In this document: positions 14,718-23,045 of the stretch, in pieces
Position numbering within the stretch: position 1 is the first letter of the stretch
Layout of the letters: each line of letters starts with the position of its first letter
NCBI GenBank assembly: GCA_903844665.1
Contig: CAIMUS010000180.1
Location: 1-34,179 of the forward strand
Origin: an uncultured Pseudomonadota bacterium
GTDB lineage: Bacteria; Pseudomonadota; Gammaproteobacteria; Competibacterales; Competibacteraceae
DNA: 34,179 nucleotides
Direction: 5' to 3'
Notes under the pieces: model-generated
Database searches by the model: none
Told to the model about the DNA's origin: nothing
Seen by the model: only the letters and a program-made list of their open reading frames with translations
Translations under genes and position numbers: made by a program

Positions 14718-14795
14718 TCTGATTAGTAGAGCGCATTAGCGCAGCGTAATGCACCGCCTGAGGGGTGAGCCGAAACCATTCGGCAGAATACCTGG

Positions 14796-15161
14796 CTACA
14801 ACCCATCAATAGTAACCAAGCCGCCCTCGACAAAGTGGATCACAAGTTCACAGTTCTCCAGCAGTGCCGTCCCAAGTAAGGGACGGCGTCCGAGCGCCAG
14901 GACCGGGACTTGACGCTCTACGCCATTCCACACAATCGTGGCAGCGTGAACATTCAGTTCGATGGTACTGGCATCTGCCAGGTCAGCAGGGATGCGATGC
15001 AGAAACGGCAATTCCATTGCCGTCACTGCCGCTGGCGGCAACGTAAGGAAACCGGTAAACCCCGTATCAACTACGAACTCGATGGTCAGGTTCGGCTGAT
15101 TGGGCAGTCGGAAGACCACAGAAAGCAAGACATGAAGGTTTACGACGTTTCCAGTCATCAT
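14796..15161 (-). CDS. Retropepsin-like (clan AA) aspartic protease-like protein
   Basis: 121 residues. The motif FVVDTGFTGFLTLP carries the DTG active-site triad of clan AA single-domain aspartic proteases, and ALGRRPLLGTALLENCEL is the typical downstream hydrophobic-hydrophobic-Gly strand of that fold. The small size implies action as a homodimer, like bacterial retropepsin-like proteins. It overlaps the preceding gene (15158-15427) by 4 bp, ATGA-style, so the two form a coupled pair. Substrate unknown. Family assignment is from the motifs only. Confidence 0.7.
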   Translation of the reverse strand: MMTGNVVNLHVLLSVVFRLPNQPNLTIEFVVDTGFTGFLTLPPAAVTAMELPFLHRIPADLADASTIELNVHAATIVWNGVERQVPVLALGRRPLLGTALLENCELVIHFVEGGLVTIDGL

Positions 15162-15427
15162 CGAGCGGATCGCTCCAGCACGCCGCCGAAGGACTCGACC
15201 GCCTTGTAACCGATGCGAAGAGCATAGAGGGGCGATCCTGGATGCCGGGCTTGCAAGTGACGTGAGGCTTCGATACCCAGTTTGTCAATCTCGTAGTCAC
15301 CGCTCTCCACGTCCATAACGATGAGCTTGCCGATATTCCCTGGCGTTTCTACTTCTGATCGAAGTCGCTCGTAGAGATCTCGTGCCCGCTGACCCAGTTC
15401 GGTATTGGTCAGGCGCGTGTCGGTCAT
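15158..15427 (-). CDS. Conserved hypothetical partner of the aspartic protease-like gene
   Basis: 89 codons. The protein has an N-terminal helix (NTELGQRARDLYERLRSEVE), then IGKLIVMDVESGDYEID, then an alpha/beta C-terminal part (YALRIGYKAVESFGG). This combination, followed by a small retropepsin-like gene, recurs in cyanobacteria and proteobacteria (from memory) as an unnamed pair. The GKLIVMDVESGDYE pattern is the most characteristic part. Function unknown: toxin-antitoxin-like behaviour has been suggested by context only. Confidence 0.65.
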   Translation of the reverse strand: MTDTRLTNTELGQRARDLYERLRSEVETPGNIGKLIVMDVESGDYEIDKLGIEASRHLQARHPGSPLYALRIGYKAVESFGGVLERSAR

Positions 15428-15844
15428 TGCTGTTTCTCCTACGCTTTGCGTTTTGGGCCACGATCATCGTTTCGGCCATTACCCCATGCGACGGCTCTCA
15501 AGAAAGGGCTACCAACTTAAGGCGGGACAGCTCTGTAGGGTGCGTCCTACGCACCATTGTCGATCCAGCAAGGTGCCGCGGGCGTTGGTGCGTAGGACGC
15601 ACCCTACGCTTTACTAAGGCGTCCCGGCTTAAGTGGATACCCGCATCAACAAGCTCGCCGGCTTCTGGCTCGACCCTCGCGACGAGCGCAGTAATCGTAG
15701 TAGTCGTAGGTCGGGCAAAAGCGTAGCGCCACCTGACCCTGACTTACCTGGACCCTCGCTGGCGCCCTGCCGACTCTGGCGTATTATAAGGGCTGAATCC
15801 ACCGGCAATCCGCCCTCGGGACGCTACCACCCTCGTTCCCAGCG
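15428..15844. other. Intergenic stretch dominated by repeats
   Basis: 417 bp without a gene. It holds the MITE-like element at 15507-15642. A GTAGGTCGGGCAAAAGCGTA segment begins around 15706, a relative of the GTCGGGTTACG hairpin family. The rest shows nothing recognisable. Confidence 0.45.
15507..15642 (-). mobile_element. MITE-like element, copy 3 with different interior
   Basis: 136 bp with the same ends (GGCTACCAACTTAAGGCGGG, and GGGTATCCACTTAAG as reverse complement of the right end). The interior is not that of copies 1, 2 and 4. It carries a long hairpin whose arms are GTAGGGTGCGTCCTACGCAC and its complement. Ends conserved with a variable middle fits mobilisation in trans by a transposase that recognises only the termini. 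No target duplication seen. Confidence 0.7.
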
Positions 15845-16795
15845 CTACGAAGCCGCTTTTAGTGCAGATGAGGCGGCCTGCACCAGGCGTGCACCCTGTG
15901 GCCAGACATTCGCCGCCTCCCTCAGTACAAAGTCCTTGAACGCGAGGGCGATGGGTGAGAGCCGCTTGCCGCTGCGGTGCACGACATACCAGTGGCGCAC
16001 AATGGGAAAGGACTCCACGCTCAGCAGCACCAGGGCGCCGGTGCTTAATTCCAGATCCAGGGTGTGAATGGATACGATACCCAGCCCCAGGCCGGCCGCC
16101 ACCGCCTGCTTGATGGCTTCGTCGCGGGTCAGCTCGATACTGGTGGAGAGCGCCAACTGGTGTTCGGCGAGAAACCGCTCCACCGCTATCCGGGTGCCCG
16201 AGCCCGGCTCGCGCATTACGAAGTCTTCCGCGACCAGTTCTTGCAGGGGAATATTCCGCCGTCGCGCCAACGGGTGCTCCGGCGCGGCGATCACGACCAG
16301 GGGATTTTCCATAAAGGATTCACTGATCAGATCCATTTCCTCGGGTGGCTGGCCCATGATCGCCAGATCTCTCTCATTATTCTCCAACTGCCGCAGCAGG
16401 CGCTCCCGGTTGGTGACATCCAGATTGAAGGTGATATTCTGATATTGCTTGCAGAAAGCCGCCAGCAGCCGGGCGGCGAAATAATTCGCCGTGCTGACCA
16501 CCGAAATGGCCAGCCTGCCCCGCTTGACACCCTTGAGTTCGGCGAAGACTTCATCGACTTCCTGCAATTGTTGGGCGATGGCCCGGCTATAGCGGTACAT
16601 TTCGCGCCCGGCTTCGGTAAGATAGATTTTCTTCCCCAGTTGTTCGAATAAAGGCAAACCGAGATTGGCCTCCAACTGCCTGATCTGCATGGAAACCGCC
16701 GGTTGCGTCAAGTGCAGTTCCGTCGCCGCCTGGGTATAGCTCAGGTGACGTGCCACTGCCTCGAAGATACTAAGTTGGCGCAGAGTAAAGTGCAT
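15845..16795 (-). CDS. LysR-type regulator, CbbR-like
   Basis: 316 residues from the ATG at 16795. The longer open frame upstream to 17335 is antisense to rfbD and rejected. The N-terminal winged helix-turn-helix (LRQLSIFEAVARHLSYTQAA, LTQPAVSMQIRQLE, LPLFEQLGKKIYLTEAGREM) and the following region (LAISVVSTANYFAARLLAAF, DLAIMGQPPEEMDLI, MENPLVVIAAPEHPLA) closely match CbbR, which activates Calvin-cycle operons. CbbR is normally transcribed divergently from cbbL. Here the divergent neighbour is not RuBisCO and no cbb gene lies in the window, so it is orphaned. The function name is family-level. Confidence 0.8.
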   Translation of the reverse strand: MHFTLRQLSIFEAVARHLSYTQAATELHLTQPAVSMQIRQLEANLGLPLFEQLGKKIYLTEAGREMYRYSRAIAQQLQEVDEVFAELKGVKRGRLAISVVSTANYFAARLLAAFCKQYQNITFNLDVTNRERLLRQLENNERDLAIMGQPPEEMDLISESFMENPLVVIAAPEHPLARRRNIPLQELVAEDFVMREPGSGTRIAVERFLAEHQLALSTSIELTRDEAIKQAVAAGLGLGIVSIHTLDLELSTGALVLLSVESFPIVRHWYVVHRSGKRLSPIALAFKDFVLREAANVWPQGARLVQAASSALKAAS

Positions 16796-16848
16796 GGCGT
16801 GCTGGGTAGTAAGTAGGGCTTTTAGTAGAGGGAGCCGATTCTTTCTGG

Positions 16849-16897
16849 GGAGCGCTGGAAACCAGCGCCGCCGGCTGGAAGCCGGCGCTACCGGCCG
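16849..16897. repeat. Paired REP-like hairpins
   Basis: AGCGCTGGAAACCAGCGC is followed directly by CGCCGGCTGGAAGCCGGCG, two adjacent GC-rich stem-loops between the LysR gene and rfbD. They have the appearance of repetitive extragenic palindromes. They may also affect transcription termination. Confidence 0.5.
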
Positions 16898-17000
16898 GAC
16901 AGCGGCATCATAGCATGAGTCGAATCGGATGCCTGCGGTTAAGTCGGGAACCATGCCATTCGCCGCAGTTCGGCGTGCTTGCCGGAAGTCAGTCCCCCGA

Positions 17001-17894
17001 TTAAGCCGATGTGATTCCGGCCAGGCAAAGCGCCTGCAGGGTGGTTGCCAATCCCTCCCGCCAGGGAGGGGCTGCGATGCCGAAGCGCGCCTTGAGCCGG
17101 TCGCAAGCCAGTACGGAATTGGCTGGCCGCTGGGCGGGCGTGGGATACTCGGCGGTGGTGATCGGTACGATGGTCTGAACCCGCAGCGGCTCATGGGTTC
17201 TTGCCAGGTCGATAATCGCCTGGGCGAAGCCGTGCCAGGTAGTGGCCGGCGAGCCGCAATAGTGATAAGTACCGGCCCATTCATCTTCCTCGCCGCCACC
17301 GATGCGCTCCGCCAGAGCCAGCAGGACGCGGGCAATATCGCCGGCGTAGGTGGGGCGCCCCCGCTGGTCCATTACCACCCGCAATTCGTCCCGTTCTCTG
17401 GCCAGGCGCAGCATGGTCTTGACGAAATTATTGCCGTGCTCGCCGAACACCCAACTCACCCGCAGGATCAGATGGGCCGCATGGGTTTGTCGCACCGCTT
17501 CCTCTCCTTCCCACTTGCTGCGGCCGTACACTCCCAACGGCGCTACCGGATCCGCTTCCCGGTAGGGTTCGCCGTAAGTGCCGTCGAATACATAATCGGT
17601 GGAAAGATGCAGCAGCGGTAGGTCCAACCGTTGGCAGGCGGCGGCCAGAGCGCGTGGACCCTCACGATTGACGGCAAAGGCAAGCTCCGGCTCCTGTTCG
17701 GCGCGGTCCACCGCGGTATAGGCGGCGGCGTTGATCACCACCGCCGGTCTGGTTGCCGCCAGCAGAGCCTGCACGGCCGGGGCGTCGGTGATATCCAGGG
17801 CGGCGCGATCCAGGGCGAGCAGATCATGTTTTCCACCAAGCCGCGCCAGCTCCCAGCCGACCTGGCCGTTGGCGCCGGTGACTACGATTTTCAT
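17001..17894 (-). CDS. rfbD: dTDP-4-dehydrorhamnose reductase
   Basis: 297 residues. Rossmann motif TGANGQVG (6-13), catalytic YxxxK at Tyr123/Lys127 (GVYGRSKWEGE), and family blocks VINAAAYTAVDRAE, HLSTDYVFDG and RVSWVFGEHGNNFVKTML. It reduces dTDP-4-keto-L-rhamnose to dTDP-L-rhamnose, the last step of dTDP-rhamnose synthesis for O-antigen or exopolysaccharide. Its ATG is 1 bp after the rfbC stop. rfbA and rfbB are not in the window. A longer frame upstream to 18407 is a read-through and is rejected. Confidence 0.92.
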   Translation of the reverse strand: MKIVVTGANGQVGWELARLGGKHDLLALDRAALDITDAPAVQALLAATRPAVVINAAAYTAVDRAEQEPELAFAVNREGPRALAAACQRLDLPLLHLSTDYVFDGTYGEPYREADPVAPLGVYGRSKWEGEEAVRQTHAAHLILRVSWVFGEHGNNFVKTMLRLARERDELRVVMDQRGRPTYAGDIARVLLALAERIGGGEEDEWAGTYHYCGSPATTWHGFAQAIIDLARTHEPLRVQTIVPITTAEYPTPAQRPANSVLACDRLKARFGIAAPPWREGLATTLQALCLAGITSA

Positions 17895-17895
17895 T

Positions 17896-18456
17896 CTAAT
17901 CTCCCAGGTACAGCGGCAGCTTTTCCGGGACCTGCTCCGCCAGAAGCGGCAGACGCAGATCCTTGGCGGACAGCAGGGGTTCCTGAATGGGCCAGTCGAT
18001 GCCGATGGCGGGATCATCCCAGAGAATGCCCTGTTCGGATTGCGGATGATAGTAATCGGTGCATTTATAGAAGAAATCCGCTTCCTCCGACAGCACGCAG
18101 AATCCGTGGGCAAAACCAGGCGGGATATAGAACTGGTGGTGGTTGCTATCGTCCAGGACGGCGCCCGCCCAGCGGCCGAAGGTGGGAGAACCGCGCCGAA
18201 TATCCACGGCCACATCGAATACCTGGCCGCGCGCCACCCAGACCAGTTTGCCCTGTGGCTGTACCAGTTGATAGTGCAGGCCACGCAGCACACCCCGGCG
18301 GGAGCGGGAGTGATTATCCTGGACGAAGCGTTGCGGTATGCCGACCTCCTGATAGCGCGCCTGGTGATAGGTTTCCATGAAAAAACCGCGCTGATCGCCG
18401 AAGACATGGGGTTCTATCAGCAACACCCCCGGCAGCTCTGTGGTGATCACTTTCAT
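17896..18456 (-). CDS. rfbC: dTDP-4-dehydrorhamnose 3,5-epimerase
   Basis: 186 residues from the ATG at 18456 (a TTG two codons upstream at 18462 is possible but has no better ribosome-binding site). Cupin-type epimerase blocks are present: DQRGFFMETYH, FVQDNHSRSRRGVLRGLHYQ with the catalytic His of GLHYQ (His61), and FYIPPGFAHGFCVLSEEADF. It epimerises dTDP-4-keto-6-deoxyglucose at C3 and C5, providing the substrate of RfbD. It is the first gene of the rfbC-rfbD pair, preceded by 30 bp downstream of the MaoC-Pta fusion gene, so it may be co-transcribed with it. Confidence 0.93.
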   Translation of the reverse strand: MKVITTELPGVLLIEPHVFGDQRGFFMETYHQARYQEVGIPQRFVQDNHSRSRRGVLRGLHYQLVQPQGKLVWVARGQVFDVAVDIRRGSPTFGRWAGAVLDDSNHHQFYIPPGFAHGFCVLSEEADFFYKCTDYYHPQSEQGILWDDPAIGIDWPIQEPLLSAKDLRLPLLAEQVPEKLPLYLGD

Positions 18457-18486
18457 TGTCAAATCTCTTAGGATAGCCGGTAGACA

Positions 18487-19899
18487 CTACTCCACCGGAG
18501 CGTTTTTAAGCAGATCCCGCTTGCGACAAGCCAGCAGCACCGCCACCGCGCAGGAAGCCAGACGCGCCAGAATGTCATCGGAACGGCTGGTCAGGACGAT
18601 CGGGACGCGGGCGCCCAGCACGATACCGGCCGCCGCCGCGCCGGCCAGGTAGGCCAATTGCTTGGCCAGCATATTGCCGGCTTCCAGATCCGGTACGACC
18701 AGGATGTCGGCTTCACCCGCTACCGCTGAAATGATATTTTTGGTTTCAGCCGCCTGTTTGGAGATGGCGTTATCGAAAGCCAGGGGACCATCGAGAATGC
18801 CGCCGGTGATCTGGCCGCGCTCGGCCATCTTGCACAGCGCCGCCGCGTCCATCGTGGCCTGCAGCTTGGGTGTAACGGTTTCCACCGCCGACAGAATCGC
18901 CACCTTGGGTTGGACGGTTCCCATGACCAGAGCCAGTTCGATGGCATTCTGCACGATATCGCGCTTCTCCAGCAGATCCGGCTCGATGTTGATGGCGGCG
19001 TCGGTGATAATTAAAGGTTTGGGATAGGTGGGCACGTCCATCACGTAGGCATGGCTGATCCGCCGCTCGGTGCGCAGGCCGCTATCCGGCCGCACCACCT
19101 CGCTCATCAGTTCATCGGTATGCAGGCTGCCTTTCATCAGAATCTGGCCGCGGCCGGCCCGGATCAACTCCACGGCTTTGGCGGCGGCGGCATGACTGTG
19201 GGGTACAGCGACGATCTCATAGGCGGTAATATCGATGCCGGCGGACTGGGCGGCGGCCTGAATTCTGGCCGGCGGCCCGACCAGGATCGGTTGGATCAGA
19301 TTGGCCTCGGCGGCCCGCACCGCGCCTTCCAGCGACACCGCATCCGCCGGATGGACCACCACCGTCGCAATCGGCTCCAACTGAGAGGTCATCTCCACCA
19401 GTTTTTTATGCCGGGCGCCGCGTTCAGCCAGATGGAAGACAGGCAGTTCCGCCGGCGGACTGCAGATCCTGACGGTCGGCGCCTGTACCCGGAGGGTGCC
19501 GCTGAATACCCGCCCGCCCTGTCGATCCACGCAGACGCAATCCAGGGTGATGCTGTGATCGGCCCGGTTCTTACCGGTCACCGTCAGGGTCAGTTTGATC
19601 GTATCGCCCGGTTGCATGGCCTTGTGGAAATGCAGATGATGCTCCAGGCAGAGTCCACCCGGCCCCGGCAATTGCGTGCCTATCACCCAGGAAATCAGGG
19701 AGCTGCTCCACAGGCTGGGCGCCGCCACCTGTTGCAGCATGTCGGTGGTGGCGTAGAACTCGCCGCCACGGCCAAGGGCGGTGTCGCCGCCGGCCAGGAC
19801 GATGAACAGTTCCAGGTCCCGTTCGCTCAGGGTGCGCGCCGTGCTGGCGGCATCGCCGACCCGGATGTCATCGAAGGTACGGTTGGGAATGCATTCCAT
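18487..19899 (-). CDS. MaoC-domain/phosphotransacylase fusion (degenerate hydratase motif)
   Basis: 470 residues from the ATG at 19899, which has a good AAGGAG ribosome-binding site. The upstream GTG at 19926 lacks one. Residues 1-140 form a MaoC-type hot-dog domain. Residues about 165-465 are a phosphate acetyl/butyryltransferase domain (ATVVVHPADAVSLEGAVRAA, GRGQILMKGSLHTDEL, DAAINIEPDLLEKRDIVQNA, QAAETKNIISAVAGEADILV). Proteins of this architecture are called bifunctional enoyl-CoA hydratase/phosphate acyltransferases. In them the MaoC motif reads like GDVNPAHLD, but here the corresponding segment (37-46) reads GGDTALGRGG, so the catalytic Asp/His pair is missing. The gene follows phaC closely, suggesting a role around PHA metabolism. 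Confidence 0.85.
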   Translation of the reverse strand: MECIPNRTFDDIRVGDAASTARTLSERDLELFIVLAGGDTALGRGGEFYATTDMLQQVAAPSLWSSSLISWVIGTQLPGPGGLCLEHHLHFHKAMQPGDTIKLTLTVTGKNRADHSITLDCVCVDRQGGRVFSGTLRVQAPTVRICSPPAELPVFHLAERGARHKKLVEMTSQLEPIATVVVHPADAVSLEGAVRAAEANLIQPILVGPPARIQAAAQSAGIDITAYEIVAVPHSHAAAAKAVELIRAGRGQILMKGSLHTDELMSEVVRPDSGLRTERRISHAYVMDVPTYPKPLIITDAAINIEPDLLEKRDIVQNAIELALVMGTVQPKVAILSAVETVTPKLQATMDAAALCKMAERGQITGGILDGPLAFDNAISKQAAETKNIISAVAGEADILVVPDLEAGNMLAKQLAYLAGAAAAGIVLGARVPIVLTSRSDDILARLASCAVAVLLACRKRDLLKNAPVE

Positions 19900-19922
19900 C
19901 GGTTCTATCTCCTTAGTGTCTA

Positions 19923-21662
19923 TCACGGCTGCAATACATAAGTACCGGGCGCGTTTCCCAGCGCGACGTAGCCCTTATCGGGATTGCCCAGGGACGGCGG
20001 CGAGGTCAGGCCGCTGGAGCGTTCTACCAGCCACTGGCGCCATTCCGGCCACCAGGAGCCCGACTTGATGGGGGTGCGCTCGAACCAGGCGTCCGGGTCC
20101 AGGTAAGGCCGGCCTTCGACGTGGGTCGCCATGCGATAGTGGCGGTGTGGATGGCCCGGCTCGCTGACCACGCCGGCATTGTGACCGCCGTTGGTGAGCA
20201 GAAAAGTCAATTCGACATCGGCCTGCAATTGAATCTTATAGACCGAGCGCCAGGGCGCCACGTGATCCTTTTCGGTGGCCACCGTGAAGATCGGCGCCCG
20301 GATGTCGCTGAGGGCGACCGGGCGATCATCCACCAGATACTGGCCGTTGGCCAGGGCGTTATGCAGGAACAGCCGGCGCAGATATTCCTTATGCATCTTG
20401 TAGGGCATCCGGGTGGTGTCGGCGTTCCAGGCCATCAGATCCGTCATCGGGCTGCGCTCGCCCAGCATATAATCGCGCACGATTCGCGACCAGACCATAT
20501 CGTTGGAGCGCAGGAGCTGGAAGGCGCCGGCCATCTGGGTGGTGTCCAGATAGCCCTTATCCCACATGATATCTTCCAGGAAGGTCAACTGGCTCTCGTC
20601 GATGAATAACAGCAATTCCCCGGCCTGGCGGAAATCGGTCTGGGCGGCGAGCAGAGTCATGCCGGCCAGCCGGTCATCGCCGTCCCGGCCCATGGCGGCG
20701 GCGGCGATCGACAGCAGGGTGCCGCCCAGACAATAGCCGACCGCATGAATCTTACGCTCCGGCAAGACAGCCGCCACCGCCTCGAGGGCCGCGCCCACGC
20801 CCAGGCGCAGATATTCGTCCATGCCCAGATCGTGGTCTTCGGCGTGGGGATTCTTCCAGGAGATCATAAACACGGTATGACCCTGTTCCACCAGATACCT
20901 GACCATGGAATTGTGGGGCGACAGGTCCAGAATATAGTATTTCATGATCCAGGCGGGCACGATCAGGATAGGCTCGGCGTAGACTTCCTGGGTCGTGGGC
21001 TCGTACTGGATGACTTCCATCAGCCGGTTACGGTGGATGACCTTGCCGGGGGTAATAGCCACGTTCCTGCCCACCTGATACTTTTCGGCGCCCGCCGGTT
21101 TTTCATTGGCGATGACCCGGCCCGCATCCTCGAGCCAGTTATGCCAGCCGCGCAACAGATTGGCGCCACCCTGTTGCAGCGTGCGCTCCAGGATGATGGG
21201 GTTGCTCCAGGGAAAATTGGACGGCGAGGCCATATCCAGCAACTGCTTGGCGACGAACCAGGTGATGTTTTTATGCTGCTCCGAGGGGCCGCGCAGGGCG
21301 GTGGTGGCGGTATACCACCACTGCTGTCCCAGCAGAAAGGACTGATAGTAAATATTGAAAGGCCACTGCCGCCATTCCGGTTCCTGGAAACGGTGGTCCT
21401 CGGGCAGGGGCTGAACGTAAGGTTCGGTCTCGGGATGCAGGGCCGCGCGCTGGGTGTAGACGGCCAGTTGGGCCAGCTTGCGCACCGTCTTGCTGGCCAG
21501 TTCCAGTTGCATGCCGGGGGACATGGCCAGATGCAACGCCCAGTCCTGATAGGCTTGCGCCAGGGCGACCGGCGAGATACCCATGGTCATCCGCCCGATG
21601 GAGGCGCGAATCATCCGATCGAGCGCGCTGCGGAAGGTCAGTTTCGAATCAAGCGGCTGCAT
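19923..21662 (-). CDS. phaC: Poly(R)-hydroxyalkanoate synthase, class I type
   Basis: 579 residues. The lipase-like box GYCLGG carries nucleophile Cys311. Asp466 (TEKDHVAPW) and His494 (GGHNAG) complete the triad. The N-terminal PhaC domain (WRQWPFNIYYQSFLL, PSNFPWSNPIILERTL, GKVIHRNRLMEVIQYEP) is present. It polymerises (R)-3-hydroxyacyl-CoA into cytoplasmic storage granules. The MaoC-phosphotransacylase fusion follows after 23 bp, so the two form a unit. phaA, phaB and phasin genes are not in the window. A perfect TATAAT -10 (21755-21760) and a hairpin in the leader lie upstream. Confidence 0.93.
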   Translation of the reverse strand: MQPLDSKLTFRSALDRMIRASIGRMTMGISPVALAQAYQDWALHLAMSPGMQLELASKTVRKLAQLAVYTQRAALHPETEPYVQPLPEDHRFQEPEWRQWPFNIYYQSFLLGQQWWYTATTALRGPSEQHKNITWFVAKQLLDMASPSNFPWSNPIILERTLQQGGANLLRGWHNWLEDAGRVIANEKPAGAEKYQVGRNVAITPGKVIHRNRLMEVIQYEPTTQEVYAEPILIVPAWIMKYYILDLSPHNSMVRYLVEQGHTVFMISWKNPHAEDHDLGMDEYLRLGVGAALEAVAAVLPERKIHAVGYCLGGTLLSIAAAAMGRDGDDRLAGMTLLAAQTDFRQAGELLLFIDESQLTFLEDIMWDKGYLDTTQMAGAFQLLRSNDMVWSRIVRDYMLGERSPMTDLMAWNADTTRMPYKMHKEYLRRLFLHNALANGQYLVDDRPVALSDIRAPIFTVATEKDHVAPWRSVYKIQLQADVELTFLLTNGGHNAGVVSEPGHPHRHYRMATHVEGRPYLDPDAWFERTPIKSGSWWPEWRQWLVERSSGLTSPPSLGNPDKGYVALGNAPGTYVLQP

Positions 21663-21689
21663 GGTATTGCCTCCGTGGAAAACGGTCGC

Positions 21690-21722
21690 CGCCCGGGTGG
21701 CCGCAGCGCAGTCACCCGGGCG
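21690..21722. repeat. Hairpin in the phaC leader
   Basis: CGCCCGGGTG and CACCCGGGCG form a perfect 10-bp stem with a 13-nt loop, about 30 bp upstream of the phaC start. It is not followed by a T-tract on the transcribed strand, so it looks like a leader structure rather than a simple terminator. Confidence 0.5.
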
Positions 21723-21754
21723 CGACGTTATGGAGTGATTTTGTGCACCGCATC

Positions 21755-21760
21755 ATTATA
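21755..21760 (-). promoter_or_regulatory. Candidate -10 box of the phaC promoter
   Basis: TATAAT on the minus strand, about 95 bp upstream of phaC. No convincing -35 hexamer at 16-18 bp was found, so the promoter may need an activator or be weak. Confidence 0.4.
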
Positions 21761-21881
21761 CCGCAATAGCGTTGCAGGCATGCTCAAGTTTGCCGGCGGG
21801 AGGGAGATAGCTGGAAAAGGAAGGCGGAAGAGGGTTATGCAAAACCTGCCGGCCCGGTGAACGGGCAGACCGGAAAACCGC

Positions 21882-22790
21882 TTAGTTCGAACTGTGAGTT
21901 TCGCTGAGTTTTGAACCCAAAGATTCGAGATAATCGCGGAAATCGTCGCCCAGCTCTTCATGCTTGAGACCGTACTCGATGTTGGCGATTAGATAGCCCA
22001 GCTTGCTGCCACAATCATAGCGCCGCCCCTCGAACTCATAGGCCAGCACCTGCTCTTCCTGGAGCAATTTGGCAATACCGTCGGTGAGCTGGATTTCGTT
22101 GCCGGCGCCGCGGGGCGTTTTCGCCAGCAAATCGAAAATACGGGGCGTCAGAATGTAGCGGCCTACTACCGCCAAGTTGGAAGGGGCTTCCGCCGGTTTC
22201 GGTTTTTCTACAATACTGTCCACATTGCTCAGTTTTTGGTTTTGGGCAAAGGGCAAGGGGTGGACAATGCCATATTTATAGGTTTCCTCCGGGGGTACAC
22301 GCTCTACCCCCAGGATGGAGCACTGAAACTTTTGAAAATGGGCTATCATCTGCGCCAAGGCGCCGCCTTCCGGAGCATCGATCAGGTCATCGGCAAGCAG
22401 GATGGCGAAAGGTTCGTCACCGACCACCGCGCTGGCGCAAAGCACGGCATGTCCCAAACCCAGCGCTTCAGATTGCCGAATGTATACACAACTAACCCTC
22501 GGGGGTACGATGTCCTGCACCAGTTTCAGCAGATCATGCTTGCTCCTGGCTTCCAATTCCGCTTCCAGCTCATAGGCTTTGTCGAAGTGATCCATGATGG
22601 CATTTTTGGTACGGCCGGTGATGAAAATCAATGTGTCGACCCCTGCTGCCACGGCCTCTTCGACGCCGTACTGGATCAAGGGTTTATCCACAACGGTCAA
22701 CATTTCCTTGGGGTTGGCTTTGGTAGCCGGTAAGAACCGGGTTCCCAGACCGGCCACTGGGAAAACCGCTTTACGAACTCTCCGTTTCAC
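21882..22790 (-). CDS. galU: UTP-glucose-1-phosphate uridylyltransferase
   Basis: 302 residues from a GTG start at 22790 with a GAGG ribosome-binding site 8 bp upstream. An ATG 22 codons further upstream would place the promoter inside the gene. The nucleotidyltransferase signature [18 protein letters not shown] is at the N-terminus, with [31 protein letters not shown] and EKPKP following. It makes UDP-glucose from UTP and glucose-1-phosphate for polysaccharide and lipopolysaccharide precursors. It sits alone with its own promoter, near rfbCD and glgC, which draw on the same sugar phosphates. Confidence 0.93.
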   Translation of the reverse strand: MKRRVRKAVFPVAGLGTRFLPATKANPKEMLTVVDKPLIQYGVEEAVAAGVDTLIFITGRTKNAIMDHFDKAYELEAELEARSKHDLLKLVQDIVPPRVSCVYIRQSEALGLGHAVLCASAVVGDEPFAILLADDLIDAPEGGALAQMIAHFQKFQCSILGVERVPPEETYKYGIVHPLPFAQNQKLSNVDSIVEKPKPAEAPSNLAVVGRYILTPRIFDLLAKTPRGAGNEIQLTDGIAKLLQEEQVLAYEFEGRRYDCGSKLGYLIANIEYGLKHEELGDDFRDYLESLGSKLSETHSSN

Positions 22791-22827
22791 GGAATCGACC
22801 TCGCTGTTGAAAATTAAGTGAACTATA

Positions 22828-22856
22828 GTATTAAGTATGGGACAGCAGCGTATCAA
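22828..22856 (-). promoter_or_regulatory. Sigma-70-type promoter of galU
   Basis: The minus strand has TTGATA (22851-22856), a 17-bp spacer and TAATAC (22828-22833), about 38 bp upstream of the galU GTG start. Spacing is optimal and both hexamers are one or two mismatches from consensus. Confidence 0.6.
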
Positions 22857-22936
22857 GGGATCAAGCCATAGGCAAGCTGATCAATCCCTGGCAGGCAGGA
22901 AAGGTTGTCAGATAAACTTTATTTCAAGCAAGCGTA

Positions 22937-23044
22937 ATGTGCTTCTTCAACACCGCCGGTCCGGTCGATTGCCGGGAACATTACTGCATACCCCCACTGG
23001 AGCGGCTGGATTTGGAGGACATGCTGCTGCTGATTCAGCGATGG
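22937..23044 (+). pseudogene. N-terminal remnant of an AAA-like ATPase
   Basis: The codons read MCFFNTAGPVDCREHYCIPP and LERLDLEDMLLLIQR, the conserved start of a family of AAA-like ATPases. In that family the next block (YFVLHAPRQTGKTS, a Walker A) follows at once. Here the frame stops matching at 23044 and another gene fragment begins, so only about 36 codons survive. No function is possible. Family recognised from memory of the N-terminus. Confidence 0.45.
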
Positions 23045-23045
23045 A

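Larger units (their letters stand above)
14393..14795. other. Intergenic stretch upstream of kdp locus 2
   Basis: About 400 bp without a gene. It contains the KdpE-like operator at 14479-14500 and the MITE-like element at 14534-14717. The remaining 78 bp (14718-14795) show nothing recognisable. Confidence 0.5.

Noticed and set aside
16796-17335. N-terminal extension of the LysR gene to 496 residues
   Set aside because: The extra part overlaps the rfbD gene and repeats. LysR proteins start at the helix-turn-helix, here MHFTLRQLS at 16795.
17895-18407. N-terminal extension of rfbD to 468 residues
   Set aside because: It overlaps rfbC in another frame. The Rossmann motif requires the start at 17894.
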